Shown one piece after another: positions 34,615 through 43,918 of a stretch of DNA of 64,000 bases. The notes beneath the pieces are model-generated. The model searched no databases. It saw only the letters and a list, made by a program, of their open reading frames with translations, and was not told the DNA's origin. The position numbers and the translations under genes are program-made. The first letter of the stretch is position 1; every line of letters starts with the position of its first letter. The stretch comes from CAYWWY01 sp964462525 (GTDB lineage: Bacteria > Thermotogota > Thermotogae > MWEM01): positions 124,001 through 188,000 of the forward strand of contig CAYWWY010000002.1 of the NCBI GenBank assembly GCA_964462525.1, in the 5' to 3' direction.

Positions 34615-34688
34615 TTCACAGAAGAGAATCAATTTGTGGTTCTTTTCAAAGAACTCAATCACTCGACTATGATGAAGGGGGCGATTTT

Positions 34689-35177
34689 GTGAAACGAATT
34701 TTGGGGATTTCTTTGATCACAGTTTCTCTAATGGTTTTGCTGGGAGGATGCATCCTTTTCTCTCCTCCCGGAATTCTAGAAAAATGGACCGGCGCGGTTA
34801 ATGTCACTTCAGGGCATCCTTTTGACAATGGGAACTATGGAGTAACCATTACGTTCTCTTTTGATCCCCTGATCAACCCCAACCACATCAACGGGGGAAC
34901 CATGGTATGGAATGTTCCTACCGCTTCCGAACGCGATGAGGTTGAACTGGATGGAGAAGAACGGATCTCGCTCACGATTGATTTCAACATTACGTCCGGT
35001 GACTTCACGGGAAACAATCTAATTTTCTTTGCGACAGAAAAACCCGGCGGATCGAATCGGAAAGTGAAATTTGAAGGGTCTGTAACCGGTTCAAAAGGAT
35101 CTCACTCCAGTTCAGGCAATGTGACCAATCAATCGGGTGGCGCGAATATCGGCACATTTACAATCAATGAGCAATAA
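34689..35177 (+). CDS. Small lipoprotein of unknown function
   Basis: A 162-residue protein with a lipoprotein signal peptide: basic start, hydrophobic core and lipobox LLGGC (Cys about residue 21). The mature part looks like an all-beta domain (GNYGVTITFSFDPL, RISLTIDFNITSGDFTG) ending in a Gly/Ser-rich region. No family is recognised. GTG start with an AGGGGG site 7 bases before it. It has its own promoter and stands alone between pyrG and spoVS. Confidence 0.75.
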   Translation: MKRILGISLITVSLMVLLGGCILFSPPGILEKWTGAVNVTSGHPFDNGNYGVTITFSFDPLINPNHINGGTMVWNVPTASERDEVELDGEERISLTIDFNITSGDFTGNNLIFFATEKPGGSNRKVKFEGSVTGSKGSHSSSGNVTNQSGGANIGTFTINEQ

Positions 35178-35260
35178 TCCCGAAGGGTCTCTGAATGTCT
35201 TAGAATCGTAACCGCTGAAACTGGTTTTTTGAGAAAGAATGATCTCAAGCATTGCAGCCA

Positions 35261-35291
35261 TTGAAACCTCCGTAGAATAATGTGGTATAAT
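35261..35291 (+). promoter_or_regulatory. Promoter of the spoVS operon
   Basis: TTGAAA at 35261-35266 and the extended -10 TGGTATAAT ending at 35291, spacer 19. It is 44 bases upstream of spoVS. Confidence 0.6.
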
Positions 35292-35335
35292 ACTTGAGGA
35301 AGTCGCACGATCTCATTCATAAGGAGGAGCAAATG

Positions 35336-35617
35336 ATGGAAGTTTTGAAAGTGAGCTCAAATTCAAATCCGAATAAGGTAGCGGGCGCCATTGCAGGAGA
35401 GTTGAGCAAAAACGAAAGCGTGGAGCTACAGGCTATCGGGGCTGGTGCGGTGAACCAAACAGTTAAAGCGGTAGCGATTGCGCGAAGGTTTTTGGATGAG
35501 CAGGGGAAAGATCTGCACATGGTTCCAAGCTTCGAGGATGTAATCATTGATGGCGAAACACGCACTGCTATTGCAGTGGTTGTCCTTGCGCATCCCAAAG
35601 AAACAGGAAATGAATGA
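35336..35617 (+). CDS. spoVS: Stage V sporulation protein S family protein
   Basis: A 93-residue Alba-like nucleic-acid-binding protein. The SpoVS hallmarks are present: MEVLKVSS, NKVAGAIAGEL, VELQAIGAGAVNQTVKAVAIARRFL and VIIDGETRTAIAVVV. In Bacillus it acts in sporulation, but the family is kept in non-sporulating thermophiles, where its role is unknown. ATG at 35336 with AGGAGG at spacing 8; the ATG at 35333 is a close alternative. It overlaps the next small gene by 8 bases. Confidence 0.93.
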   Translation: MEVLKVSSNSNPNKVAGAIAGELSKNESVELQAIGAGAVNQTVKAVAIARRFLDEQGKDLHMVPSFEDVIIDGETRTAIAVVVLAHPKETGNE

Positions 35618-35849
35618 GGATTTATTGGATGAAATTATAACCGCATGTCAAGAAGATGAACGCCTCAGAGAAATTCTGGGGCGTATTTTATCGATGGGTA
35701 CAGAGGAACGGAAGGATTTCCGTAGAAAGATGAACCTTTTCTTTCTTGGGAAAGACAACCCTGCGGATTCGCAAACACGTTCCTTCTTTCAAACGCTGTT
35801 AACGAGCGACAACGCTGAAAATGTTGGAAGAAAGGTCGGATTGATTTGA
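35610..35849 (+). CDS. Small hypothetical protein between spoVS and DUF1385
   Basis: A 79-residue acidic, helical protein (LLDEIITACQEDERLREILGRIL), with no membrane segment. I do not recognise a family. The start overlaps spoVS by 8 bases and the stop overlaps the next gene by 4, so it is within a tight operon. The ribosome site is weak (AGGA close to the ATG), so it is probably coupled to spoVS translation. Confidence 0.7.
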   Translation: MNEDLLDEIITACQEDERLREILGRILSMGTEERKDFRRKMNLFFLGKDNPADSQTRSFFQTLLTSDNAENVGRKVGLI

Positions 35850-36853
35850 AAACGAAAAAACAGGAAGAGAGTATCGCTGCAGGCGGACAAGCAGTCATAG
35901 AAGGAGTTATGATGCGTTCCGCTCAAACGGCAATCGCTGTTCGAAAACACGATGGCACGATTACCATAAAACACGTTGACAAACCTATGTTGATCAAACG
36001 ACGGCCGTTTTTGGGCACTCCGTTTATTCGCGGAGTCTTTGTGCTCTATGATTCTTTGGTCATGGGGCTGAATGCCATTAGCTTCTCTGCGCAAGCTTCG
36101 TCTGAAGGCACTTCCGAGGAACTGAACAAAAAGGATATTGTATTTGCCATGCTTATGGCGGTTGGTTTGGCCATTGGTCTATTCATTGTAACACCCTTGC
36201 TCGTAACTTCTCTCTTCGGATTCCTTAGAGAACGGGGCGGTTTGTTTGCATTGGTGGAAGGCTTGATTCGAGCGACTATTTTGGTCCTGTATATCTGGAT
36301 CATTTCTCGCTCTAAAGACATTCAAAGAGTCTTCGCTTATCACGGTGCAGAACACAAGACCGTGCATGCATACGAGAAGAAAGAAGAATTAACGATCGAA
36401 AATGCCCGTAGGTACTCAAGAATCCATCCGCGTTGTGGGACCAGTTTTTTGGCGATTACTGTGATCTCAGCCATTGTCGTATTAGGGGTAGTAGGAGTCA
36501 TTTGGCCTTTGAATTTTTGGCAAAAGCTATTGGTTCGATTGGCCTTTTTACCGATTATTGCCTCCCTTGCATTTGAATTCCAGCGATTTACGTCAAAATT
36601 CTTAGAAAACCCTTTCGTACGAATTTTTGCCTTACCCGGAATGTGGCTTCAAAGATTAACGACAGCCGAACCGGATGATAAACAACTCCAAGTGGCGATC
36701 GTTTCTTTGAAATCTGCTTTGGGAATGACCCCAACCCCTCAAGAATTGGGAATCCCAAGCGATCAGGCTGAATCCGATGGGACAAAGACAACAGAAGAAA
36801 CGCAACAGGAACAAAGCAAATCTCCAGAGCATACAGTGGAGGAAACCGCATGA
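35846..36853 (+). CDS. DUF1385 family membrane protein
   Basis: A 335-residue protein with the family signatures GGQAVIEGVMMRS near the N-terminus, AYHGAEHKTVHAYE (about residue 168) and RIHPRCGTSFL (about residue 191). About four membrane segments surround these histidine- and cysteine-bearing motifs, which suggests metal binding; the function is not known. A hydrophilic acidic tail rich in T, E and Q ends the protein. TTG start overlapping the previous stop (TTGA). Confidence 0.87.
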   Translation: MKTKKQEESIAAGGQAVIEGVMMRSAQTAIAVRKHDGTITIKHVDKPMLIKRRPFLGTPFIRGVFVLYDSLVMGLNAISFSAQASSEGTSEELNKKDIVFAMLMAVGLAIGLFIVTPLLVTSLFGFLRERGGLFALVEGLIRATILVLYIWIISRSKDIQRVFAYHGAEHKTVHAYEKKEELTIENARRYSRIHPRCGTSFLAITVISAIVVLGVVGVIWPLNFWQKLLVRLAFLPIIASLAFEFQRFTSKFLENPFVRIFALPGMWLQRLTTAEPDDKQLQVAIVSLKSALGMTPTPQELGIPSDQAESDGTKTTEETQQEQSKSPEHTVEETA

Positions 36854-37470
36854 TCGCTTTGCATCTTTTTCTGGCTCATACAGTTGCTGATTATTCCTTT
36901 ACCAATCCCATGAAATTGTATGGGATGATCCAAACCAGTCAGCGCTTGAAACACTTTTGTTGGGTTATTCTGGTGTTTCTCGCATTTACTTTTGATGTTA
37001 CATTAAGCTCCTTTCCAGGAGCATTGATCCTTTGTGGTGGGCTTGCAATCCATTTCTTAACAGATCTGTTCCGCTGGAAAAGGCAAAATCCTTGGATCGT
37101 TGAGTGTGTTTCTCTTGGCTCATTTTTGCTGTATGGAATCATTCTTTCTTCCTTTTTTTCCGATTCGTTCCTCTCACCGTTTTTTTCAACCTACCTGATA
37201 GGTATGGTGACCGTATCGGTGCTTCCTACCCAGGTCTTTCGGATGATGGGAGGATTGGACGCGATGGATAATGAATCCGATGGGATCAGCGAACGATTGG
37301 CCATGTTTATCTTCGGAGTAGCCCAGCAGTATCTTTTTTTGGCCATTGCCATCGGAGCGGCTCTGGTATATCGCGTTTTATTCCGCAAAAAGCCAAATTG
37401 GGTCTGGGTAGCGAGTCCGATTATTGGGTTATTTGTTAGTCTGATTTTTCGTTGGATCATTTTTTCCTGA
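36850..37470 (+). CDS. DUF3307-like integral membrane protein
   Basis: A 206-residue protein with about six membrane segments. The opening LHLFLAHTVADYSFTNPMK resembles DUF3307 proteins, which start with a similar histidine/aspartate motif in the first helix. The function is unknown. The ATG overlaps the DUF1385 stop (ATGA), with GGAGG at spacing 9. Last gene of the spoVS operon. Confidence 0.65.
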   Translation: MIALHLFLAHTVADYSFTNPMKLYGMIQTSQRLKHFCWVILVFLAFTFDVTLSSFPGALILCGGLAIHFLTDLFRWKRQNPWIVECVSLGSFLLYGIILSSFFSDSFLSPFFSTYLIGMVTVSVLPTQVFRMMGGLDAMDNESDGISERLAMFIFGVAQQYLFLAIAIGAALVYRVLFRKKPNWVWVASPIIGLFVSLIFRWIIFS

Positions 37471-37476
37471 TTGATA

Positions 37477-37485
37477 TGGTATAAT
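37477..37485 (+). promoter_or_regulatory. Extended -10 promoter TGGTATAAT for the bmp operon
   Basis: TGGTATAAT lies 55 bases upstream of the first gene of the nucleoside-transport operon. The -35 is weak. Confidence 0.55.
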
Positions 37486-37539
37486 CAAGCAGCTTCTGTC
37501 TTTCTCTTTCCGGAATGATTCATTGGGGGTGTCTTACTC

Positions 37540-39255
37540 TTGAAAAAGGCTGTTTACGGGATGGTTTTGGTAGTCCTTTTTTGTTCACTGGGGTATGCAA
37601 ATTGGTGGGATGAATCCATTGAACAGTATCAGTCGTACCTCCACGACTATCATCATGGGATAGGTTCTTTACGGGAAGAAATAGATCTCATGTCTGTTTT
37701 CCGGCTCTATCGCCTTCATATGATCGGAGGCGTCAAGAATGATGATCGCTTCTACGATGTTCCTATTTTGATGGAACGCGTCTTTCAAGAATATAAATCC
37801 GATGATTTTCTTAGTGATCTCGCGCTTTCCGCTTTTCTTTCTTATGTCGTTTCCGATCTTTTTGATCGTCCATATATCGTGGAAGAGATCAAGCGGTTTC
37901 GATCCTTTAACAACACGCATAACGCCTACGTAAGTTCAATCCGTGAAGAAGCGGTTTCCTATTTTCAAATCTGGATTGCTCATTCCTTAGGGATCGTTCC
38001 TGAACCCCCCGATGAGCTTTTTTCGGTTGCATTCCGTGACCCTCTGCTTCGAAGCAGAATCCGTATATCCTATGATCCGGATCCCTTACTATACGAAACC
38101 ATCAGCGGTTTTTTTGATGCCCCAATCGTCCAGCAAAGACTCGATGAAGCCGTCCGGCGAACTATCGCCGATAGTGGGGCTCGATTGACTGATGACCAAA
38201 TGCGGACTCTCATCCGGAGAAATGCTCTATTTACCGCAGCACCTCTTGTAGACCTTGCTGCTTCTGGTTTGAGCGATATTGCTCGTGAGTTTGTTGGCGT
38301 TACTCCCGACAGTGAGAATTTTTGGCTGTGGAGATGGTGTGTCTATGGGATCGTGTTCTTTTTGGCTATACTTTTTAAGAAACGGTTGATGGTCCTGATC
38401 GGAATCATCGGGACAGAAATGATTCTCCTTGCTATATCTCAAAATATCTTCTATTCACCGGTAGATTCGCTGATATGGGGTTTACTGGCGATCGCTCTTT
38501 TCCTTTTTGCCCTTGTCCTCCATTTATCCAAACTCCTTCGAAAAAAAACGCGGACTCTGTTTCAATGGATTGCATTGCTCGGGATCTTTGGCATCCTATT
38601 TATGGGCTTTTGCCCAATTATATCCAATCCCGAAGGGCTACGAATGAACGAGGTGGAAGGATTTCACGAATCCCGGTATTACCCTATTCTGGCTGAAGAA
38701 TTGTATATCTGGTCTCGCTCACATATTGCTAAAGTTTTTTTGGATTTCGATAATCGGTCGATTTCAGCACAAGAAGCAGGAACCCAATTATCCAACCGAA
38801 TTCGGAATGTTGTTCCCTATGCAAGCGAACCTCTTCGGAACGATATAAACAATTATCTCACAAGCCGATTTGAAAATCCTTCGTATCATCCGTTCCGTGG
38901 ACAAGCACTGGCTGCATGGGAGGAAGCCTATGCTCTTCCCGTTCGGGCGCCTAATCTGTACATATGGCAGATCACCTCTCTCGGAAGCTTTTGGGTCTTT
39001 GCCGCATTCTTGGTGTCACTGTACATGATTCTTCCCGGGTTCCGCTGGAAGTCACGCATTATGTCCATTTTGCTTTGCCTATCCTTGATTTTGCCATTCT
39101 TCATCAACCGCCATAATCTTCAGATCGAAACAGGATATCCAATCATTTCTATTGAACGATACACGTGGAATCTTTGGGTACTTATTATCGGTGCAGGTAT
39201 GATCCTTTTGAGCTTTTTCCTAAGCTCAAAACATCAAAGGAGGGATAACGGATGA
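37540..39255 (+). CDS. Multi-pass membrane protein with exported N-terminal domain
   Basis: I do not recognise this 571-residue protein. It has a signal peptide (residues 1-20), an outside helical domain to about residue 265, a block of about four membrane segments (about 266-365), a second outside domain (about 366-480, NEVEGFHESRYYPILAEELYIW), and two or three closing membrane segments. TTG start with a GGGGGTG site. Its end overlaps the bmpA start (ATGA), so it is co-translated with the transporter and may be linked to it. Confidence 0.7.
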   Translation: MKKAVYGMVLVVLFCSLGYANWWDESIEQYQSYLHDYHHGIGSLREEIDLMSVFRLYRLHMIGGVKNDDRFYDVPILMERVFQEYKSDDFLSDLALSAFLSYVVSDLFDRPYIVEEIKRFRSFNNTHNAYVSSIREEAVSYFQIWIAHSLGIVPEPPDELFSVAFRDPLLRSRIRISYDPDPLLYETISGFFDAPIVQQRLDEAVRRTIADSGARLTDDQMRTLIRRNALFTAAPLVDLAASGLSDIAREFVGVTPDSENFWLWRWCVYGIVFFLAILFKKRLMVLIGIIGTEMILLAISQNIFYSPVDSLIWGLLAIALFLFALVLHLSKLLRKKTRTLFQWIALLGIFGILFMGFCPIISNPEGLRMNEVEGFHESRYYPILAEELYIWSRSHIAKVFLDFDNRSISAQEAGTQLSNRIRNVVPYASEPLRNDINNYLTSRFENPSYHPFRGQALAAWEEAYALPVRAPNLYIWQITSLGSFWVFAAFLVSLYMILPGFRWKSRIMSILLCLSLILPFFINRHNLQIETGYPIISIERYTWNLWVLIIGAGMILLSFFLSSKHQRRDNG

Positions 39256-40259
39256 AAAAGTTTTTGGTAGGTTTATTGGTAGTATTGTTGGTACCCGTTT
39301 TTCTTGCTGGTTTTACGGTTACCATGGTAACCGATACGGGTGGACTTGGTGACCAATCCTTTAATGACGGCACGTGGGCCGGTGTTCAAAGAGCGGTTGA
39401 GGAGTTGGGCGTTACAGCCAAGCTCATTCAGTCATTCGAGCAAGCAGACTATGTGCCAAACCTATCCACGGCAGCTGCAGAATCAGATGTTGTTCTTGCG
39501 GTAGGGTTCCTAATGCAAGACGCGCTGGAAACAGTGGCTCCTCAGTACCCCGATACGCATTTCCTCGGAATTGATATCGACTATGGTGATATGGTTATTC
39601 CCAACGTCAAGACCTACACTTTCCGGGAAGAAGAAGCCGCTTTCCTCGTCGGATTTTTGGCCGCTGCAATGACGAAATCAAACACAGTAGGCTTTATCGG
39701 TGGAATTCCCATTCCTCCCGTGCAACGATTCGAATGGGGATATACTGCTGGAATTCAAGCATACAACACCCTTCACGGCGGGAACGTGCGGCTTCTTATT
39801 GGATACACCCAGTCTTTTGGAGATGTGGCTGCGGGAAAATCCATGACAGAAGCGCAGTTTTCACAAGGGGCGGATATCTCTTTTGCCGCTGCTGGCGCGT
39901 GTGGTTTGGGTACCTTTGACGCGGCTCAATCAAGAGGCGAAGGTTTCTGGGCAATCGGTGTTGACCTTGACCAAGATCATATTGCTCCCGGATCGATTCT
40001 TGCTTCAGCTGTAAAAAGAATCGACAATGCCGCATTTTATGGGATTTTGGACTCTTATGAAGGATACTTCGTTGGAGGTCACGAAGTGTTGGGATTCAAG
40101 GAGGATGGAGCCGGAATCAGTCCAATGACGTACACGAGGCACATGGTCCCTGACTGGATCATCGTTCAGCTTGCGGGATTGAGAGCCCTTGTTGTCGAAG
40201 GAGCTTTTGAAGTCCCCGATACCCTCGAAAAACTGAACAACTTCGTTCTGAATTTTTAA
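39252..40259 (+). CDS. BMP-family ABC-transporter substrate-binding protein
   Basis: A 335-residue PnrA/Med-type exported protein that binds nucleosides in known relatives. The signal peptide spans about residues 1-20 with no lipobox Cys. Family segments are VTDTGGLGDQSFNDGTWAGVQRA, GFLMQDALETVAPQYPDTHFLGID and VGFIGGIPIPPVQRFEWGYTAG. An AAAGGAGG site precedes the ATG, which overlaps the previous stop. A strong terminator hairpin follows, then the ATPase gene. Confidence 0.92.
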   Translation: MKKFLVGLLVVLLVPVFLAGFTVTMVTDTGGLGDQSFNDGTWAGVQRAVEELGVTAKLIQSFEQADYVPNLSTAAAESDVVLAVGFLMQDALETVAPQYPDTHFLGIDIDYGDMVIPNVKTYTFREEEAAFLVGFLAAAMTKSNTVGFIGGIPIPPVQRFEWGYTAGIQAYNTLHGGNVRLLIGYTQSFGDVAAGKSMTEAQFSQGADISFAAAGACGLGTFDAAQSRGEGFWAIGVDLDQDHIAPGSILASAVKRIDNAAFYGILDSYEGYFVGGHEVLGFKEDGAGISPMTYTRHMVPDWIIVQLAGLRALVVEGAFEVPDTLEKLNNFVLNF

Positions 40260-40267
40260 GCATCCAA

Positions 40268-40305
40268 GGATCCCGCGTTCCAGCGCGGGATCCCTTTTTC
40301 TTTTT
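40268..40305 (+). terminator. Intercistronic terminator after the BMP binding protein
   Basis: A perfect 10-base-pair stem GGATCCCGCG/CGCGGGATCC with a 6-base loop, followed by CTTTTTCTTTTT. It probably reduces transcription into the ATPase and permease genes. Confidence 0.85.
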
Positions 40306-40318
40306 GTGAGGTGATGGT

Positions 40319-41878
40319 ATGGTAGAAGCGCCTGTGAATCCAAATCATCTTGCCATCGACATGGCGGGAATTGTGAAGCAATTCCCGAAAGTATTAGCCA
40401 ATGATCATGTTGATCTGCGCGTTCAAAAGGGAGAAATTCACGCCATTGTGGGAGAGAATGGCGCGGGAAAATCCACACTGATGAACATCCTATACGGTTT
40501 ATACAAACCCGATGATGGAACCATCCGAGTGAACGGAGCGCTTTGTGACTTCCAAAGCCCCAATGACGCTATCCACAAAGGAATCGGGATGGTCCACCAG
40601 CATTTTATGCTGGTTCCTCCTTTGACCGTCACGGAAAACATTGTATTGGGGATGGAACCGCTGAAAAAACTCAAGGTGTTTGACTTCCAGAAAGCAAAAA
40701 AACTCGTTAAAGAGATATCGCAGAAGTATAACCTATTCGTTGATCCAACCGTAAAGATTGAAGATATTCCAGTGGGCGCCCAACAAAGAGTCGAAATTTT
40801 AAAAACCTTATATCGAGGAGCGGATATCCTTATTTTGGATGAACCTACCGCTGTCCTTACTCCTCAAGAAACGGAGAAGCTTTTCGAGGTATTGAGGCTT
40901 CTCCAGAGCAATGGGAAAACAATCATCTTCATTACTCATAAATTAAACGAAGTCATGGCCATCTCCAATCAGGTTTCGGTCATGCGACAGGGAAAAGTAA
41001 CCGCCAATATACCTACTTCCCAGACCAATCCCAGGGAGTTGGCCAAATATATGGTAGGGAGAGAAGTTTTGCTTCGCGTTTCCAAAAAAGCCCGTGACCC
41101 CGGAAAAGAAGTGATGAAAGTGGAAAACCTGAGAGTCTTGGATAACCGGAAGCTCGAAGCGGTGAAAAACCTATCATTCTCTGTATGCGCAGGAGAAATT
41201 GTTGGAATTGCAGGCGTCGCTGGAAACGGACAAACAGAATTGGTGGAAGCCATCGCCGGATTGCGAAAACCACAGAGTGGCAAAATTTGGCTTCAAGGAT
41301 CTGATATTGCCGGACTCAACCCGAAAGAAATCCGCGAGTTGGGTCTTTCTCATATTCCTGAAGACCGGTTAAAACATGCTTTGATCAAACCCTTCCCTGT
41401 CTTCTACAATATGCTTTTAGGACGACATGACCAAAGTCCATTTGCCAAACATGGGTTTTTGCAGCACAAATCAATTCACAATATGGCCAACCGCCTTGTT
41501 GAAGCATTCGATGTTCGTCCAAAATCCATCGATATTCTCGGTGGCAATCTATCCGGAGGCAACCAACAAAAAGCCATCGTCGCCCGAGAAATCGACATGA
41601 ATCCAACAATCATGCTTGTCGCCCAACCAACGCGCGGATTGGATATTGGGGCAATCGAGTATATTCACAAAACGCTTCTAGAAATGAGAAACTCTGATGT
41701 AGGGATGCTTCTGGTTTCTATGGAGCTTGAGGAAGTGTTTTCCCTCAGTGACCGAATTCTTGTGATCTACGAAGGGACGATAATGGGTGAAGTCCGTCCC
41801 GAAGAGACAAACTTTGAAGAAGTGGGGTATATGATGGCAGGAAACCCCGCTTCCGAAGTACTGACGGGGCCATCATGA
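40319..41878 (+). CDS. Nucleoside ABC transporter ATP-binding protein (two ATPase domains)
   Basis: A 519-residue ATPase of the YufO/RbsA layout. The first half has Walker A GENGAGKST and Walker B ILILDEPTAVLTP; its signature is degenerate (VGAQQRVEIL). The second half has a degenerate P-loop (GVAGNGQTE) and an intact LSGGNQQK signature. GAGGTGATGGT is the ribosome site. It energises the two permeases that follow. Confidence 0.93.
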   Translation: MVEAPVNPNHLAIDMAGIVKQFPKVLANDHVDLRVQKGEIHAIVGENGAGKSTLMNILYGLYKPDDGTIRVNGALCDFQSPNDAIHKGIGMVHQHFMLVPPLTVTENIVLGMEPLKKLKVFDFQKAKKLVKEISQKYNLFVDPTVKIEDIPVGAQQRVEILKTLYRGADILILDEPTAVLTPQETEKLFEVLRLLQSNGKTIIFITHKLNEVMAISNQVSVMRQGKVTANIPTSQTNPRELAKYMVGREVLLRVSKKARDPGKEVMKVENLRVLDNRKLEAVKNLSFSVCAGEIVGIAGVAGNGQTELVEAIAGLRKPQSGKIWLQGSDIAGLNPKEIRELGLSHIPEDRLKHALIKPFPVFYNMLLGRHDQSPFAKHGFLQHKSIHNMANRLVEAFDVRPKSIDILGGNLSGGNQQKAIVAREIDMNPTIMLVAQPTRGLDIGAIEYIHKTLLEMRNSDVGMLLVSMELEEVFSLSDRILVIYEGTIMGEVRPEETNFEEVGYMMAGNPASEVLTGPS

Positions 41879-42945
41879 ACCGGCGCGCTCTTTCCTTTAT
41901 TATCCCGGTTATGGCTGTAATCATTGCTCTGGTTGTCGCTTCTGTAATCATTATTTTGATTGGAGAAGGCTCATTCTTTGAACGGTTGGGTTTTCTTGGA
42001 CGCGCTTATTACGAATTGATTCGTGGCGCTTTTGGAAGCTCAGGGGCTTGGATCAATACCTTCATTCGAATGACGCCCTTAATTCTCACTGGGTTGGCTG
42101 TTGGTTTCGGTTTTCGCGCCGGAGTCTTCAATATTGGCGCAGAAGGACAGATGGCCATGGGGGCTCTGGCGGCAACTGTTTTTGCGGTAAATGCCTCTTT
42201 TTTGCCTGTTTTTCTTGCGATTCCATTGAGCATGCTTGTGGGTATGTTGACAGGGGCGGTTTGGGCTGGAATTGCAGGGTTTCTTAAAGCCAAAACAGGC
42301 GCTCATGAAGTCATCACAACCATTATGTTGAACTGGATCGCCTACAACATCACCAATTGGGCCGTTACCGCACCTTTCTCCTCTGGAGTTGGGGTACCCA
42401 AAAGCCCTGAAATCGCAACGTCTACAAAATTACCCGCGCTTGCCACTGCGCAAGCGAATGTTTTATCTGTCGGGCTGTTTGTGGCAATATCGGCAGCCTT
42501 GGTTATCTATGTTCTTTTGGAGAAAACGAGTCGTGGTTACGAAGTGAAAGCAGTGGGGTTCAACCCGTATTCTGCTGAATATGGGGGAATCAGCGTATCA
42601 AAAAACATCATCTTGACCATGGCGATCAGCGGGGCTTTGGCTGGTCTGGCCGGAACGCTGGAATCGATCGGTTTGTATCATCGATTCTATGGAACGCTAT
42701 CTGCGGGAAAGGGGTTTGATGGGATTTCCATTGCCCTTATTGGGCAGAATCACCCCTTTGGAATCATTTTTGCTTCTCTCCTAATTTCGGGATTGAGGAC
42801 TGGTTCGAATCAAATGCAATTTGTGGGAGTTCCCAAACACATCGTCACAATTATCCAAGCGGTTATAATTTTCCTTGTCGCAGCCGATCGGATTGTTCGA
42901 ACAATCCTGAGGATTCGGACGTCCAAGGGAGGAAGTCCGGTATGA
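41875..42945 (+). CDS. Nucleoside ABC transporter permease 1
   Basis: A 356-residue membrane protein of the BPD_transp_2 family (YufP type), about nine or ten membrane segments. FRAGVFNIGAEGQMAMGALAA and AHEVITTIMLNWIAYNI are typical. The ATG overlaps the ATPase stop. Confidence 0.91.
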   Translation: MNRRALSFIIPVMAVIIALVVASVIIILIGEGSFFERLGFLGRAYYELIRGAFGSSGAWINTFIRMTPLILTGLAVGFGFRAGVFNIGAEGQMAMGALAATVFAVNASFLPVFLAIPLSMLVGMLTGAVWAGIAGFLKAKTGAHEVITTIMLNWIAYNITNWAVTAPFSSGVGVPKSPEIATSTKLPALATAQANVLSVGLFVAISAALVIYVLLEKTSRGYEVKAVGFNPYSAEYGGISVSKNIILTMAISGALAGLAGTLESIGLYHRFYGTLSAGKGFDGISIALIGQNHPFGIIFASLLISGLRTGSNQMQFVGVPKHIVTIIQAVIIFLVAADRIVRTILRIRTSKGGSPV

Positions 42946-43913
42946 TGAATTTTCTTGTCGCACTGGGTCAGAGCGTTACGAACCCTGTTTTCTACAAGCA
43001 AATGCTCAGCGCAACCACCCCTCTATTGTTTGCTTCTTTAGGGGGTCTTTTCAGTGAAAAAACCGGTGTAACCAACATCGCTCTAGAAGGGATTATGCTT
43101 ATTGGAGCTTTTATGGGCGTAGTAGGTACTTACTTGACAGGAAATCCATGGATAGGGATTATTCTGGCCGTTGCTGCCGGGGTTTCATTTGCTTGGCTCC
43201 ACGCCTGGGCAAGCATTCGGTTTTGCGCGAACCAAATCGTGAGCGCTACTGCATTGATTCTGTTGGCGCAAGGTTTGACCGGTTTTTTGTTGGAACCAAT
43301 CTTTGGTCAACCAGGATCGACCGACATCTTCCCAAAGTTGGAATGGGGCGCATTCAATCCTTTTGACATTTTCCCCAAAGGATCCTTTCTTCATGAAGTT
43401 TTCGGATTCTTGAGTCCTTTTGTCTTAGTTGCTTTTCTTCTCGTTATCGCTTCGTGGTTTTGGATCTATAAAACCCAAGTGGGTTTGAGGATGCGGGCTG
43501 TGGGTGAAAATCCAGAAGCCGCAGACACTTTGGGCGTCAACGTGTTTCGGATCCGATACTTTGGAGTCATTATGAGTGGGGTTTTTGCTTCCCTAGGTGG
43601 CGCTTACCTTTCTGTAGGAGAACTGGGTCTGTTCAGCGAAAACATGACAGGAGGGAAAGGGTTTATTGCCCTTGCGGCAATGATTCTTGGGAACTGGCAC
43701 CCCGTGAAGACCATGGGCGCATGTATGCTTTTTGGAGCAGCGCAGGCTCTCAATGAACAGTTGCAGAGCAATCCAAACCTTGCAATTGCGTCAACAACCA
43801 AACCCTTGTTCAATTTGCTCCCCTTCGTGATTACTCTCGTGGTTGTTGGTGGGTTGGTTGGCCGAAGCAGAGCTCCTGCTTCCGTCGGTGTGCCTTTTGA
43901 GAAAGAAGGATAG
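42942..43913 (+). CDS. Nucleoside ABC transporter permease 2
   Basis: A 323-residue membrane protein of the same family (YufQ type). SEKTGVTNIALEGIMLIGAF and the AANQIV-like ANQIVSATALILLA are family segments, as is RMRAVGENPEAADTLGVNV. The ATG overlaps the first permease stop, completing the BMP-type importer. Confidence 0.91.
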   Translation: MMNFLVALGQSVTNPVFYKQMLSATTPLLFASLGGLFSEKTGVTNIALEGIMLIGAFMGVVGTYLTGNPWIGIILAVAAGVSFAWLHAWASIRFCANQIVSATALILLAQGLTGFLLEPIFGQPGSTDIFPKLEWGAFNPFDIFPKGSFLHEVFGFLSPFVLVAFLLVIASWFWIYKTQVGLRMRAVGENPEAADTLGVNVFRIRYFGVIMSGVFASLGGAYLSVGELGLFSENMTGGKGFIALAAMILGNWHPVKTMGACMLFGAAQALNEQLQSNPNLAIASTTKPLFNLLPFVITLVVVGGLVGRSRAPASVGVPFEKEG

Positions 43914-43918
43914 AAGCT

